Shown here piece by piece: positions 35,002 to 42,767 of a stretch of DNA of 64,000 bases (positions within the stretch are counted from its first letter, which is position 1; each line of letters opens with the position of its first letter). The position numbers and the translations under genes are program-made. Location of the stretch: positions 1 through 64,000 of the forward strand of contig JAKCDU010000004.1 in the NCBI GenBank assembly GCA_021838445.1, read 5' to 3'. This DNA is from Actinomycetes bacterium (GTDB lineage: Bacteria > Actinomycetota > Acidimicrobiia > Acidimicrobiales > Palsa-688). A model generated the notes under the pieces. It was not told the origin of the DNA, made no database searches, and saw nothing but the letters and a program-made list of their open reading frames with translations.

Positions 35002-36114
35002 CTATTTGATATTGGTGTCGAACCAGGTGTTCACCTGGTTCTCCAGAGGTCCCCAGAAGTACGGGTCGATCCGCTGGTAGGCCGTCGGGAAGGTCGGCAC
35101 CGTCGACAGCGGGTCCACTCCGCTGACCACCGGGTAATAGAGCGAGTCGCCGGTGGGATCACCGCCCTGCATCACCTTCTGGCCGGCCGGGGACAGCACG
35201 TACTGGATGAACTGCTGGGCCTCGGCCTGCTCCCCAGCGGGCGCCGCCTTGTCTATGCCGATGACACCGGGTAGCAGGGTGGGCTTGGGCAGGTAGACGA
35301 TCTTGGGGTCGAAGCTCGAGCTCTTGGGAGCCTTGAGCAGCTCGCCGGTGGCCGCCGAGCTCTGGATCAGACCCATGTCGATCTGGCCCGTCTCGAGGGC
35401 GTGGAGGGTGTCCCCATTGGTGGGGAACACCTTGAGACCGTTGGCTTTCAGCTGCGTGAAGTAGGACTCACCGGCAGCCACCCCTCCGCTCTCGCCACCG
35501 AGCTGGTTCATGACCCCGGCGATGAACGGGTAGGTCGGTCCCGACTGCGAAGGGTCGTTCATGCCGATCAGGCCCTTGTAGGTGGGGTTGAGCAGGTCCT
35601 GGTAGCTCGCCGGGACCTGCGTCACCTTGGCGGCGTTGTAGATCAGGGCCGCCATGAGCGTGGTACCGGTGGGGGTGTAGGAGTGGTCCGAGGGGATCAG
35701 GGCCTGCCCGGCGGCGGTGAACGTCACCGGCGGGAGGTAGTCGGCGAGTTGGCCCTGCTTGTCCAGCGAGGCGAACGCGGTGTCACCGTCCACCCAGAGA
35801 ACGCCCCACTGAGGGTTGTTGCGCTCCGCCGCGATCTTGGTCAGCAGGGGCCCGGTGCTGTCGTCGTCGAGGCTCACGGGAATCCCGGTGGCGGCCTGGA
35901 AAGCCTTGGTCACCGCCGAGTCGTAGCCCTGAGCGGAGTACACCACCAGCGGCACCTTGGTCGTCGATGAGGCGGCGGCGGCCGTGTTGGATGAGGCAGC
36001 AACGGTCGTCGCGCTGGCTGCAGGCTTGGAGCTGCTGCTGCAACCCGCGGCCAACAGGGCCGCAGAAACAGACACTATTGCGGCGGTAGCGGCACGGCGC
36101 CGGGCGTGGGTCAT
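35002..36114 (-). CDS. ABC substrate-binding lipoprotein (Fe3+-type)
   Basis: A 370-residue lipoprotein: signal with lipobox LLAAGC, Ser/Ala/Thr linker, then a type II periplasmic-binding fold (VVYSAQGYDSAVTKAFQAAT, VLWVDGDTAFASLDKQG, FTAAGQALIPSDHSYTP, RIDPYFWGPLENQVNTWF). It resembles FbpA/AfuA and 2-aminoethylphosphonate binders; the Tyr pair that ligates Fe3+ in FbpA is not certain here. The ATG at 36114 has GGAGG nine nt upstream, better than the GTG at 36138. The palindrome 36147-36158 precedes it. Confidence 0.88.
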   Translation of the reverse strand: MTHARRRAATAAIVSVSAALLAAGCSSSSKPAASATTVAASSNTAAAASSTTKVPLVVYSAQGYDSAVTKAFQAATGIPVSLDDDSTGPLLTKIAAERNNPQWGVLWVDGDTAFASLDKQGQLADYLPPVTFTAAGQALIPSDHSYTPTGTTLMAALIYNAAKVTQVPASYQDLLNPTYKGLIGMNDPSQSGPTYPFIAGVMNQLGGESGGVAAGESYFTQLKANGLKVFPTNGDTLHALETGQIDMGLIQSSAATGELLKAPKSSSFDPKIVYLPKPTLLPGVIGIDKAAPAGEQAEAQQFIQYVLSPAGQKVMQGGDPTGDSLYYPVVSGVDPLSTVPTFPTAYQRIDPYFWGPLENQVNTWFDTNIK

Positions 36115-36146
36115 CGGGAATAGCCTCCATTGATTCACTCAGGCTC

Positions 36147-36158
36147 TAACGGTCGTTA
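36147..36158 (-). promoter_or_regulatory. Palindromic operator before the iron-type ABC operon
   Basis: CTAACGGTCGTTAG (arms CTAACG/CGTTAG, 36146-36159) contains TAAC-N4-GTTA, matching the site at 32038-32049. Its centre is 38 bp upstream of the chosen ATG, close to the 42-bp distance of the other site, so both probably bind the same regulator. Confidence 0.6.
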
Positions 36159-36159
36159 G

Positions 36160-36595
36160 TCACCATAAGTGGCGACTGTTACCTCCAGGCGACCCCCGGG
36201 TGGATTCGAGGTGAACATCTGGCCAACCCGAGTTGAACCAGTCGGGATCGGGTCAGTCCGAGTGACGTTCGTCCGCTCTGGGGAACGGCTCGATGATCAC
36301 GTCGGGGTGTTCGACCTCGGCCGACGGCCCCGGTTGGCACGGCGGAGACCAGCACAGGAGCGGGGGACGGCGATCGACGACATTCGGACCGGCCCGCATG
36401 GCGCGATGACGGTCGTGACGGTACGTCAGGCCCCGACGGCGGCCACGACCCGCGCGGTCAGGGCTCAGCGCACCGCTCCGGCCTGGGCCCCGCCTGGTCC
36501 GACGCCGCGACAGGATGAGGTGATTGCGTGATATTCACTTCGGGTGAAGATACGGCCGTCAGCCCCGTGGCGGGTTAACGGCCGGCGAATGAGCG
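36160..36595. other. Intergenic region between divergent ABC operon and marR
   Basis: About 436 bp with no gene I can support. It contains an imperfect palindrome TTCAC-TTCGG-GTGAA (36534-36548) about 50 bp before the MarR gene, a candidate MarR autoregulatory site. A 120-codon open frame on the plus strand is arginine-rich and without family features. Confidence 0.5.
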
Positions 36596-37120
36596 ATGAA
36601 TTCCCCGTCGGGGCGGCCTGCGGGGACCGACGGACGTGAAACGATCAGATCGGTGACCACCGGATCATTCGATCAAACCGACCTCGACGACCTCAGCGAT
36701 GAGTTGTACCGGGCAGCTGCGGCCATGGCCATGGTCGCGTCGGACGCACTGAGCCACCTGGCCCCGGGATTGAACCTGTCGGAGTTCAGAGCCCTCACGT
36801 TGATACACGAGCGGGGCACGCAACGGCTGATGGACGTGGCCGACGCCCTCGACGTCACGCCCACCACCGCCACCCGCCTGGCTGACAGCCTGGGAGCCGC
36901 CGGCCTGGTGGAGCGGGTGAGGGTGAGCCGGGATCGACGCGAGGTCCACCTGGCCATATCAGCCCCGGGCCGCGCCCTGGTGGAAGCCGTCAACGGCGAA
37001 CGTCGTCGACACCTGGCCGCCGCTCTCGGCGGGGTCCCGCGACCGACCCTCGCTGGGGCGATAACGACCCTGCAGGCGTTGTCGGGGACCAGTCGAGCGG
37101 CGTGGGTCGCGAGCGCGTGA
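36596..37120 (+). CDS. MarR-family transcriptional regulator
   Basis: A 174-residue winged-helix repressor (about 155 residues if it begins at the GTG at 36653). The domain reads LNLSEFRALTLIHERGTQRL, DVADALDVTPTTATRLADSL and the beta wing GLVERVRVSRDRREVHLAIS, all typical of MarR. It overlaps the following membrane-protein gene by 4 bp (GTGA), so it probably controls that gene in response to a small ligand, and may also act on the divergent iron-type operon (inference). Confidence 0.9.
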   Translation: MNSPSGRPAGTDGRETIRSVTTGSFDQTDLDDLSDELYRAAAAMAMVASDALSHLAPGLNLSEFRALTLIHERGTQRLMDVADALDVTPTTATRLADSLGAAGLVERVRVSRDRREVHLAISAPGRALVEAVNGERRRHLAAALGGVPRPTLAGAITTLQALSGTSRAAWVASA

Positions 37121-37836
37121 CCCCCGACCGGACCTTCTATCTGGCGCTGTCCCCGTGGCTGTGTTTCGTGATCGGAGACCGAACCGACGGTGTCGGACCG
37201 GTGAGCGCCGCCGCCTTCAGCACAGCCGTGGCCGCAGTGATCATCTACCTCGACCGCCGTCACCACCGCCGACCGGTCCTGGGCCTGGCGGCGGCCGCCT
37301 TCTTCTCGCTCCTGGCCGTCACGGCCGAGAGCGGTCTCACCGCGACCGACCGCTACGACCGCACCATGGCCGTGGCGCTATTGGCCGCCATATTCGCCGT
37401 CTCACTCGGTCGGGCTCCCATCACCGAGTTGTACGGACGGTCGTCGGCCTCCAGACGCCAGCGCGACAATCCGGGTTTCCGGCTCCACCACTGCGCCCTC
37501 ACTCGACGCTGGGCCCTGATGAGCCTCGTCGTGGCTGCCTCGTTGGCCATGGGAGCCGGTCCGGTCGGCCCCCTCGATGCGACGGCGTTCAACTGGTTGA
37601 TCCCGCTGACGGCGGTGCTCTACGCGGCCGTAGCCACCCCGGCAGCCAACGGTGATCTCCCCGTCGATGCCGGTGCCCTGGCGGGAACGCTGGAAGCACT
37701 GCTCTCGGCCCGTCGGGGACGTGCGTTCAAGCCACGGTTGCTACCCGGCCCCGACCGCGAGGCCACGCCCCGCCGGGACCGTTCCGTGGCTTCGAGTGGT
37801 GCAGGGATGCCGAGACGCTCGAAGGGCTCCTTCTAG
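37117..37836 (+). CDS. Hypothetical membrane protein coupled to marR
   Basis: A 239-residue protein with about four to six hydrophobic segments (TFYLALSPWLCFVIGD, AAAFSTAVAAVIIYL, VLGLAAAAFFSLLAV, MAVALLAAIFAVSLG, ALMSLVVAASLAMGAG, IPLTAVLYAAVAT) and a basic cytoplasmic C-terminus. Family not recognised. The GTG start overlaps the MarR stop, arguing for one operon. An in-frame ATG at 37102 is the other possible start. Confidence 0.72.
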   Translation: MTPDRTFYLALSPWLCFVIGDRTDGVGPVSAAAFSTAVAAVIIYLDRRHHRRPVLGLAAAAFFSLLAVTAESGLTATDRYDRTMAVALLAAIFAVSLGRAPITELYGRSSASRRQRDNPGFRLHHCALTRRWALMSLVVAASLAMGAGPVGPLDATAFNWLIPLTAVLYAAVATPAANGDLPVDAGALAGTLEALLSARRGRAFKPRLLPGPDREATPRRDRSVASSGAGMPRRSKGSF

Positions 37837-37872
37837 CCAAGGCGCAGGGTGGCAGCCCGTCCCCCGTCCAGC

Positions 37873-38244
37873 TCAGGACACCGGGGTGGTGCGCTGGTCG
37901 ATCTGGCGGCGGATGTCGTCCATGTCGAGCTCTCGCACCTTGCCTACGAGCTCCTCGAGGGCCGGCGCAGGGAGGGCACCGGCCTGGGAGTAGAGCAGGA
38001 TGCCGTCCCGAAAGACCATCAGAGTGGGGATGGACATGATGCCGAGGGCACCGGCCAGCTCGAACTCCGCCTCGGTGTCCACCTTGGCGAACACGATGTC
38101 GTCGTGTCGTTCCGAAGCAGACTCGAAGACCGGGCCGAACATCCGGCACGGGCCGCACCAGCTCGCCCACAGGTCCACGAACACCATCTCGTTGGAGCTC
38201 ACGGTTTCCTCGAACGTCTCCTTGGTCAGCGCTACGGTCGCCAC
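37873..38244 (-). CDS. trxA: Thioredoxin
   Basis: A 123-residue thioredoxin with the standard active site LWASWCGPCRMFGPVFE (C30, C33), cis-Pro in MSIPTLMVFRDG and normal length. It reduces protein disulfides in the cytoplasm. GTG start with GGAG 8 nt upstream. It follows the cysteine desulfurase gene by 90 bp, in which a palindrome ATACCC-N4-GGGTAT overlaps a likely promoter, so it appears to be separately regulated within the sulfur cluster. Confidence 0.93.
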   Translation of the reverse strand: MATVALTKETFEETVSSNEMVFVDLWASWCGPCRMFGPVFESASERHDDIVFAKVDTEAEFELAGALGIMSIPTLMVFRDGILLYSQAGALPAPALEELVGKVRELDMDDIRRQIDQRTTPVS

Positions 38245-38303
38245 GGCTGGGTCTCCTGACTTGGTTCACTCCGACACTCCGCCGGATTCACAAGGAAACA
38301 ACG

Positions 38304-38322
38304 GCTATACCCCCCTGGGTAT
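38304..38322 (-). promoter_or_regulatory. CsoR/CstR-like operator at the thioredoxin promoter
   Basis: ATACCC-CCCT-GGGTAT (38307-38322) is an inverted repeat with a G-tract, the form bound by CsoR-family copper or persulfide sensors (family knowledge). On the minus strand it flows into TATAGC (38304-38309), a plausible -10 box for the thioredoxin gene 60 nt downstream. No CsoR-family gene is in the window. Confidence 0.5.
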
Positions 38323-38334
38323 TCCGGGGGTGCG

Positions 38335-39723
38335 TCAGCCCCTGGCACAGGGGGCACCGACCTGGCGGCCCCGAGCCTCCCATCCCGGCACATCGCATTC
38401 CGGCCAGTAGTCACCGGTGTGGCGGTCCTGCCGGTAGGGAACCGGTCCAGGATGGCCTCCGACCAGGGCCCTCAGCGCGTCCAGCAGGCGTTCGATGTCG
38501 GCCTCCGAAGTGTTGATGCCGGCGCTGGCCCGCACCGCGCCGGGCATGAAGCGGCGGTCACCGGAGCCGACCGCCGAACGGTAGGCGGCCACCTGCGCAT
38601 GGTCCAGGCCCAGCAGCCGGACCAGGTAGGGGTGGGCGCAGAAGCAGCCGTGACGCACACCAATGGCGAACTCCGCGCTCAGACGGGCCGCCACCAGGGC
38701 GTGAGGAAGACCCTCCACGGTGAAAGTGGCCAGGGGAAGCACCGCGGCGGTGGACTCGGGGCCGAGCAGGCGGACCCCTTCGATATCGGCCAGACCCTCG
38801 CGCAGACGTGGGGCCAGGCGACGGTCGTGGTCAGCGATGGCCGCCCAGCCGATCCGGCCCAGCTCCTCGATGGCCGAGTGCATGGCCACCGCTCCCACCA
38901 CATTGGGGGACCCCGCCTCCTCCCGCTCGGGCGGTTCGGTCCAGGCCACCTCGTCGAGGTCCACCAGGTCGACGGCACCCCCACCGGCCAGGAAGGGGTC
39001 GCCGTCGGCGAAAGCCCGGCGCGGTCCCACCAACACACCGGCGCCGAACGGGGCGTACATCTTGTGCCCGCTCCAGGCCACGAAGTCGGCGGCGGTAGGA
39101 AGCGGGACATGGGCGGCCATCTGGGCTCCGTCGACCAACACCGGGACGCCCCGCTCGTGGGCCGCTTCGATGATCGACTCGACAGGTGGCAGCCAGCCCG
39201 ACACGTTGGATGCGCCGCTCAGCGCCAGGAGGCGAGGACGCTCGCCGTCGTCGAGGGCCTCAGCGACGGCGTCGACGCCGAAAGTCCCGTCCGGCTCGCA
39301 CTCCACGAAGCGCCGGCGGCATAAACGGGCCCACGGGAGCAGATTGGCGTGGTGCTCGATCACCGTGGTCACCACCACCTCGTCCCGGCGCAGTCGCAGG
39401 CGGTAGGCCAGATGGTTGATGGCCTCGGTGGTGTTGCGGCAGATGATCGCGGTATCAGGGCCGTCGGGATCGCGCCCGGCGAAGGTCAAGGCTGCCTCAC
39501 GCGCCGCCTCGTAAGCCTCCGTGGCCCGGCGCGACTTGTAACCGGCGCCTCGGTGGACGCTCGAGTACCACGGCAGGAACTCGTGTACCGATCGGGCTAC
39601 CGCCGGCAGGGCCGAAGTCGATGCGGCGGAGTCCAGACTCAGGTAGGGGCGCTCCCGGCCGTCCACGCACGGCACCGCCAGGTCGTCACCGACCAGCGCC
39701 CACGGGAGTCGAGGAGGGCTCAA
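38335..39723 (-). CDS. Class V aminotransferase / cysteine desulfurase-like protein
   Basis: A 462-residue PLP enzyme of the SufS/CsdA fold. PLP lysine K221 in AWSGHKMYAPFG, the pocket VDGAQMAAH, and RHGCFCAHPY (C360/C362) at the mobile active-site loop, where SufS has its sulfur-accepting Cys. It is longer than SufS (about 410) because of a C-terminal extension ending WEARGRQVGAPCARG. No suf or isc scaffold genes are adjacent; instead it overlaps a methyltransferase gene and sits in a persulfide/thioredoxin cluster, so sulfur mobilisation for another purpose is likely (inference). Confidence 0.88.
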   Translation of the reverse strand: MSPPRLPWALVGDDLAVPCVDGRERPYLSLDSAASTSALPAVARSVHEFLPWYSSVHRGAGYKSRRATEAYEAAREAALTFAGRDPDGPDTAIICRNTTEAINHLAYRLRLRRDEVVVTTVIEHHANLLPWARLCRRRFVECEPDGTFGVDAVAEALDDGERPRLLALSGASNVSGWLPPVESIIEAAHERGVPVLVDGAQMAAHVPLPTAADFVAWSGHKMYAPFGAGVLVGPRRAFADGDPFLAGGGAVDLVDLDEVAWTEPPEREEAGSPNVVGAVAMHSAIEELGRIGWAAIADHDRRLAPRLREGLADIEGVRLLGPESTAAVLPLATFTVEGLPHALVAARLSAEFAIGVRHGCFCAHPYLVRLLGLDHAQVAAYRSAVGSGDRRFMPGAVRASAGINTSEADIERLLDALRALVGGHPGPVPYRQDRHTGDYWPECDVPGWEARGRQVGAPCARG

Positions 39724-40316
39724 CGCCGTACGGCCCGAACCAGCGCGTCGAGGGCCCGCCGGCCACCCTCGGCGGTATCCACCATCCTTTCGACCAACTC
39801 CGCCTTCACGACCGAGAGGGATCCGAGATCGGCCGCCACGTCCTCGGCGCTGAACAGCATCTGAGGGTTCTGGGGGCCGCCGTAGCCCTCGGTCAGGTTG
39901 CGGGTGTCATGACCCACGACCAGCATGGTCCCGCCCGGCGCCACCGCTTCGGCCATCCGTCGGTAAATCCGTCGCCGCTCGTCGGCGGGCACCTGTAGGT
40001 AGAAGACGGCCACCAGATCGAAGGCCCCGGCCGGCGGCGACCAATCCCGTAGATCGGCCTCCACCCAGTTCACCTCGACACCTCGATCCGAGGCCAGCCG
40101 GGCCCCCTTGGCCAGGGCCACGGCCGAGAAGTCGACACCTGTCGCGTCCCAGCCCTGGGTGGCCAGCCACACCGCGTTGCGTCCCTCCCCGCAGGCCACA
40201 TCGAGGGACCGGCCCGGGCTCAGGTCGGCGACCTCGCTGACCAGGAACTGGTTGGGGTCGGCTTTCCACACCAGGGTCTCGCCGCGGTAGCGGTCATCCC
40301 AATCGTTTCGGTCCAT
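39720..40316 (-). CDS. SAM-dependent methyltransferase (TehB/thiol-methyltransferase-like)
   Basis: A 198-residue class I methyltransferase: WDDRYRGETLVWKADPNQFL at the start, SAM motif LDVACGEGRNAVWLATQGW, then GVDFSAVALAKG and LVAVFYLQVP. The opening (DRNDWDDRY) and size match TehB-like and small-molecule thiol methyltransferases. GGAAAGGATTCGAC precedes the ATG. It overlaps the cysteine desulfurase by 4 bp, suggesting methylation of a sulfur product or volatile thiol (inference). Confidence 0.88.
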   Translation of the reverse strand: MDRNDWDDRYRGETLVWKADPNQFLVSEVADLSPGRSLDVACGEGRNAVWLATQGWDATGVDFSAVALAKGARLASDRGVEVNWVEADLRDWSPPAGAFDLVAVFYLQVPADERRRIYRRMAEAVAPGGTMLVVGHDTRNLTEGYGGPQNPQMLFSAEDVAADLGSLSVVKAELVERMVDTAEGGRRALDALVRAVRR

Positions 40317-40437
40317 GTCGAATCCTTTCCTGGAGTGCTTCTGGGCGAGCCCACGGGGTCGTACCGGGGCGTCGGCTGGTGCGGGCGACGGCCAGACTCC
40401 CGCCGAGGGCAGATCGGGAGGGACGGCCAGTGCCAGG

Positions 40438-41829
40438 TCAGGCGGGCGCGGCCACGGGCAGACCGGCGGCCGCCCACGCGTCGTAGCCACCGAGAACGTC
40501 GGCCACCTGCTCGAACCCGTGGTGGCGGATCAACGACGCGGCCACCGAGGACCGCTGGCCTGAGGCGCAGACGACCACGACGGGCCGGCCGGGGTCGAGC
40601 GAGCCCAAGCGGTCCCGCAGCAGTGGGAGCGGGAGGAGCATCGATCCGGGTATGACCCCGAGCCGGTGCTCGCCGGGATTGCGGACGTCGACCACCTGGA
40701 CATCGGGGTCATCGCCGGCCCACCCGGCGAGATCGGTGACCGGTATGCGACGGGCGACGGCCGCCTCGTGGGGATGCTCCACGAGGACGGCCAGGATGTC
40801 GGGGAGATGGCCGACCGTGCGGTCGAACCCGATGCGGGCCAGCCGGGTCCGCGCCTCGCCCTCGCGCCCGGGAGGGCTGACGACCACGATGTCGCGGTCG
40901 GGCGCCACCACGTCGCCGGCGTACTCGGCGAAGCGGCCTTCGAGGCTCACGTTGATGGCCCCCCGCAGGTGACCGGACGCAAAGGTCTCGGGGGCCCGGG
41001 CGTCGATCACCACCGCGCCGTCCCGTCGCATCTGGGCCACGTCTTGCATCGTCAGGGCCACGGTCGGGCCGTCGTGGTCGAGGAGCTGATGGCTCCTGCG
41101 GTTGGTCGACGCCGCGAAGCCGAAGTAGGAGGGCGCCGTCGGCTGGTACCGGCTGATATCAGCGACGAAGGCATCCTCGCTCATGGGGGCCAGGGCGTAG
41201 TTGGTGGTCCTCTGCTCGCCGATGGTCGAGCTGGGAGCAGAGGCCATGGCCCGCCCGCACGCCGAGCCGGCGCCGTGGGCCGGGAACACCCGGGTGGCCT
41301 CGGGCAGGGTGAGCAACTGCTCGTGGAGCGAGCGGTACAGGCTACGGGCGAGCGCGTCGGGGCTGACCCCGGCCGCGGCCAGGAGGTCGGGACGTCCGAC
41401 GTCACCGATGAAAAGGGTGTCGCCGGTGAGAACACCCCAGGGCTCGGCGTCGCTCTGGCGTTCCCACACCACCACCGAGATGGACTCAGGGGTGTGACCG
41501 GGTGTGGCCCTGATCTCCAGGACGACCTCGCCCAGGCTGATGCGCTGACCGTGGCTGAGATTCTCCAAGGGGAAGTCCGCCTCGGCACCCGGTCCGTAGG
41601 AGATCACCGCCCCGGTGGCCTCGGACAGCTCCAGATGGCCCGACACGAAGTCGGCGTGGAAGTGGGTCTCGATGATCCGCTCGATGGTGTAGCCGTGGAG
41701 TCGGGCATCGTCGAGGTACAACCCCACGTCACGCTGGGGATCGACCACGACCGCCCGCCCGGTGGTGGGATCGGCAACCATGTAGCTGTACAGCGACAGG
41801 CATCCCAACTCGAACTGTTTGAAGTACAA
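40438..41829 (-). CDS. MBL-fold hydrolase fused to two rhodanese domains (persulfide dioxygenase-like)
   Basis: A 463-residue protein. The metallo-beta-lactamase domain (about 1-240) has ETHFHADFVSGHLEL (metal His/Asp), TPGHTPESI, LTGDTLFIGDVGRPDL and FPAHGAG, as in persulfide dioxygenase-like enzymes. Two rhodanese domains follow. The first (about 265-355) has VVVSPPGREG where the catalytic Cys should be, so it is probably inactive; the second (about 365-460) has VVVCASGQRSSVAA with the Cys. It likely oxidises or transfers persulfide sulfur. TTG start with AAGGA 7 nt upstream. It follows the ArsR gene by 16 bp. Confidence 0.9.
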   Translation of the reverse strand: MYFKQFELGCLSLYSYMVADPTTGRAVVVDPQRDVGLYLDDARLHGYTIERIIETHFHADFVSGHLELSEATGAVISYGPGAEADFPLENLSHGQRISLGEVVLEIRATPGHTPESISVVVWERQSDAEPWGVLTGDTLFIGDVGRPDLLAAAGVSPDALARSLYRSLHEQLLTLPEATRVFPAHGAGSACGRAMASAPSSTIGEQRTTNYALAPMSEDAFVADISRYQPTAPSYFGFAASTNRRSHQLLDHDGPTVALTMQDVAQMRRDGAVVIDARAPETFASGHLRGAINVSLEGRFAEYAGDVVAPDRDIVVVSPPGREGEARTRLARIGFDRTVGHLPDILAVLVEHPHEAAVARRIPVTDLAGWAGDDPDVQVVDVRNPGEHRLGVIPGSMLLPLPLLRDRLGSLDPGRPVVVVCASGQRSSVAASLIRHHGFEQVADVLGGYDAWAAAGLPVAAPA

Positions 41830-41845
41830 CCTCTCGTCCTTTCGC

Positions 41846-42202
41846 TCAGCCGGCCCGCAGCGCTCGACGCCGGTCCAGATCGTCGGTCATGACGGCCCGC
41901 AGCACGTCTATGGCGTCCACCACCCGGGTGTCCCTCAGCGTGTAGATGACCCGGTTGGCCTCCCGCTCGGCGTCGACCAGGCCCCGGTCACGGAGCACGC
42001 CCAGATGCTGGGAGACGTTCGAATGGGACACGTCGATCAGCTCGGCCAGCTCCCCGACCGCTCGGGACTTCTCGGCCAGGGCGTAGAGGATCATCAGTCG
42101 CTTGGGATCGGAAAGGGCGCGGCAGACCCCGGCGGTCAGCTCCTCGAGCTCCGAGCGGAGGCGGCCGTCGAAGCGCCGGGCGGTCTCTTGTTCCTCGATC
42201 AT
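41846..42202 (-). CDS. ArsR-family repressor of the persulfide cluster
   Basis: A 118-residue winged-helix repressor: VCRALSDPKRLMILYALAEK, VGELAELIDVSHSNVSQHLG, VLRDRGLVDAEREANRVIYT. The sequence resembles BigR/SqrR-type sulfide/persulfide sensors in context, but only one cysteine (in TAGVCRAL) is present rather than the usual redox pair, so sensing may differ. The start ATG is 7 nt after TATAGT (42210-42215), fitting a leaderless message, and the -10 overlaps the palindrome 42212-42233, which argues for autoregulation. Confidence 0.9.
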   Translation of the reverse strand: MIEEQETARRFDGRLRSELEELTAGVCRALSDPKRLMILYALAEKSRAVGELAELIDVSHSNVSQHLGVLRDRGLVDAEREANRVIYTLRDTRVVDAIDVLRAVMTDDLDRRRALRAG

Positions 42203-42209
42203 TGGTACG

Positions 42210-42233
42210 ACTATATGCGTATCCCCGCATATA
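42210..42233. promoter_or_regulatory. 22-bp palindrome between arsR and trx2 with arsR -10 box
   Basis: TATATGCG-TATCCC-CGCATATA (42212-42233), perfect 8-bp arms, lies between the divergent genes. On the minus strand TATAGT (42210-42215) overlaps its left arm and is the -10 box of arsR. The size and AT-rich arms suit an ArsR-family dimer operator. It can control both directions. Confidence 0.75.
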
Positions 42234-42293
42234 CGGAACAACCTTCTGGGCGTGGGCGTTGGAACCGGGTGGCAGACACCAAGGAGAACCACA

Positions 42294-42767
42294 GTGACCC
42301 GTCCCGGTCCAACCACGTCCCCCAACCCCGCCTCGATCGTCAGCTGCCCTGCGTGCGGGGTCAAGAACCGGGTGCCGGCCCACGCCACCGGCGTGCCCCG
42401 CTGCGCCAAGTGCCGGGGCGGCCTCCCGTGGTTGGTCGAAGCCGGGGCCTCGGACTTCGACCGGGTGACCGAATCCCGGGTGCCGGTGCTGGTCGATCTC
42501 TGGGCACCGTGGTGCGGACCGTGCCGGATGGTGGCACCCGGCGTCCAGCGGGCGGCGCAGGAGATGGCCGGCCGGTTGAAGGTCGTGAAAGTGAACGTAG
42601 ACCGGGCACCGGGCGTATCGGCCCGCTTCGGAGTCCAGGGGATACCCACCCTGCTCCTGCTCGACCACGGGCGGGTGGTGGCTCGCCAGGTCGGCGCGCT
42701 GGCCGAGCCTCAGCTGCTCGACTGGGTGAGCCGCTCCCTGGCTTCGATACCCGCCGCCACTGGGTAA
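42294..42767 (+). CDS. trxC: Thioredoxin 2 with N-terminal zinc ribbon
   Basis: A 157-residue thioredoxin 2. Zinc ribbon cysteines C18, C21 (SCPACGVKN) and C37, C40 (RCAKCRGG), then the thioredoxin domain with APWCGPCRMV (C74, C77) and GVQGIPTLLLL. GTG start with AAGGAG 7 nt before it. It is divergent from the ArsR/MBL-rhodanese operon and probably under the same repressor, so it may reduce persulfidated proteins (inference). Its 3' end overlaps the convergent membrane-protein gene by 58 bp. Confidence 0.92.
   Translation: MTRPGPTTSPNPASIVSCPACGVKNRVPAHATGVPRCAKCRGGLPWLVEAGASDFDRVTESRVPVLVDLWAPWCGPCRMVAPGVQRAAQEMAGRLKVVKVNVDRAPGVSARFGVQGIPTLLLLDHGRVVARQVGALAEPQLLDWVSRSLASIPAATG

Noticed and set aside
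36169-36531. 120-codon plus-strand frame between the ABC operon and marR
   Set aside because: Arg/Pro/Thr-rich, no ribosome site, no family resemblance, overlaps promoter elements of the divergent operon.
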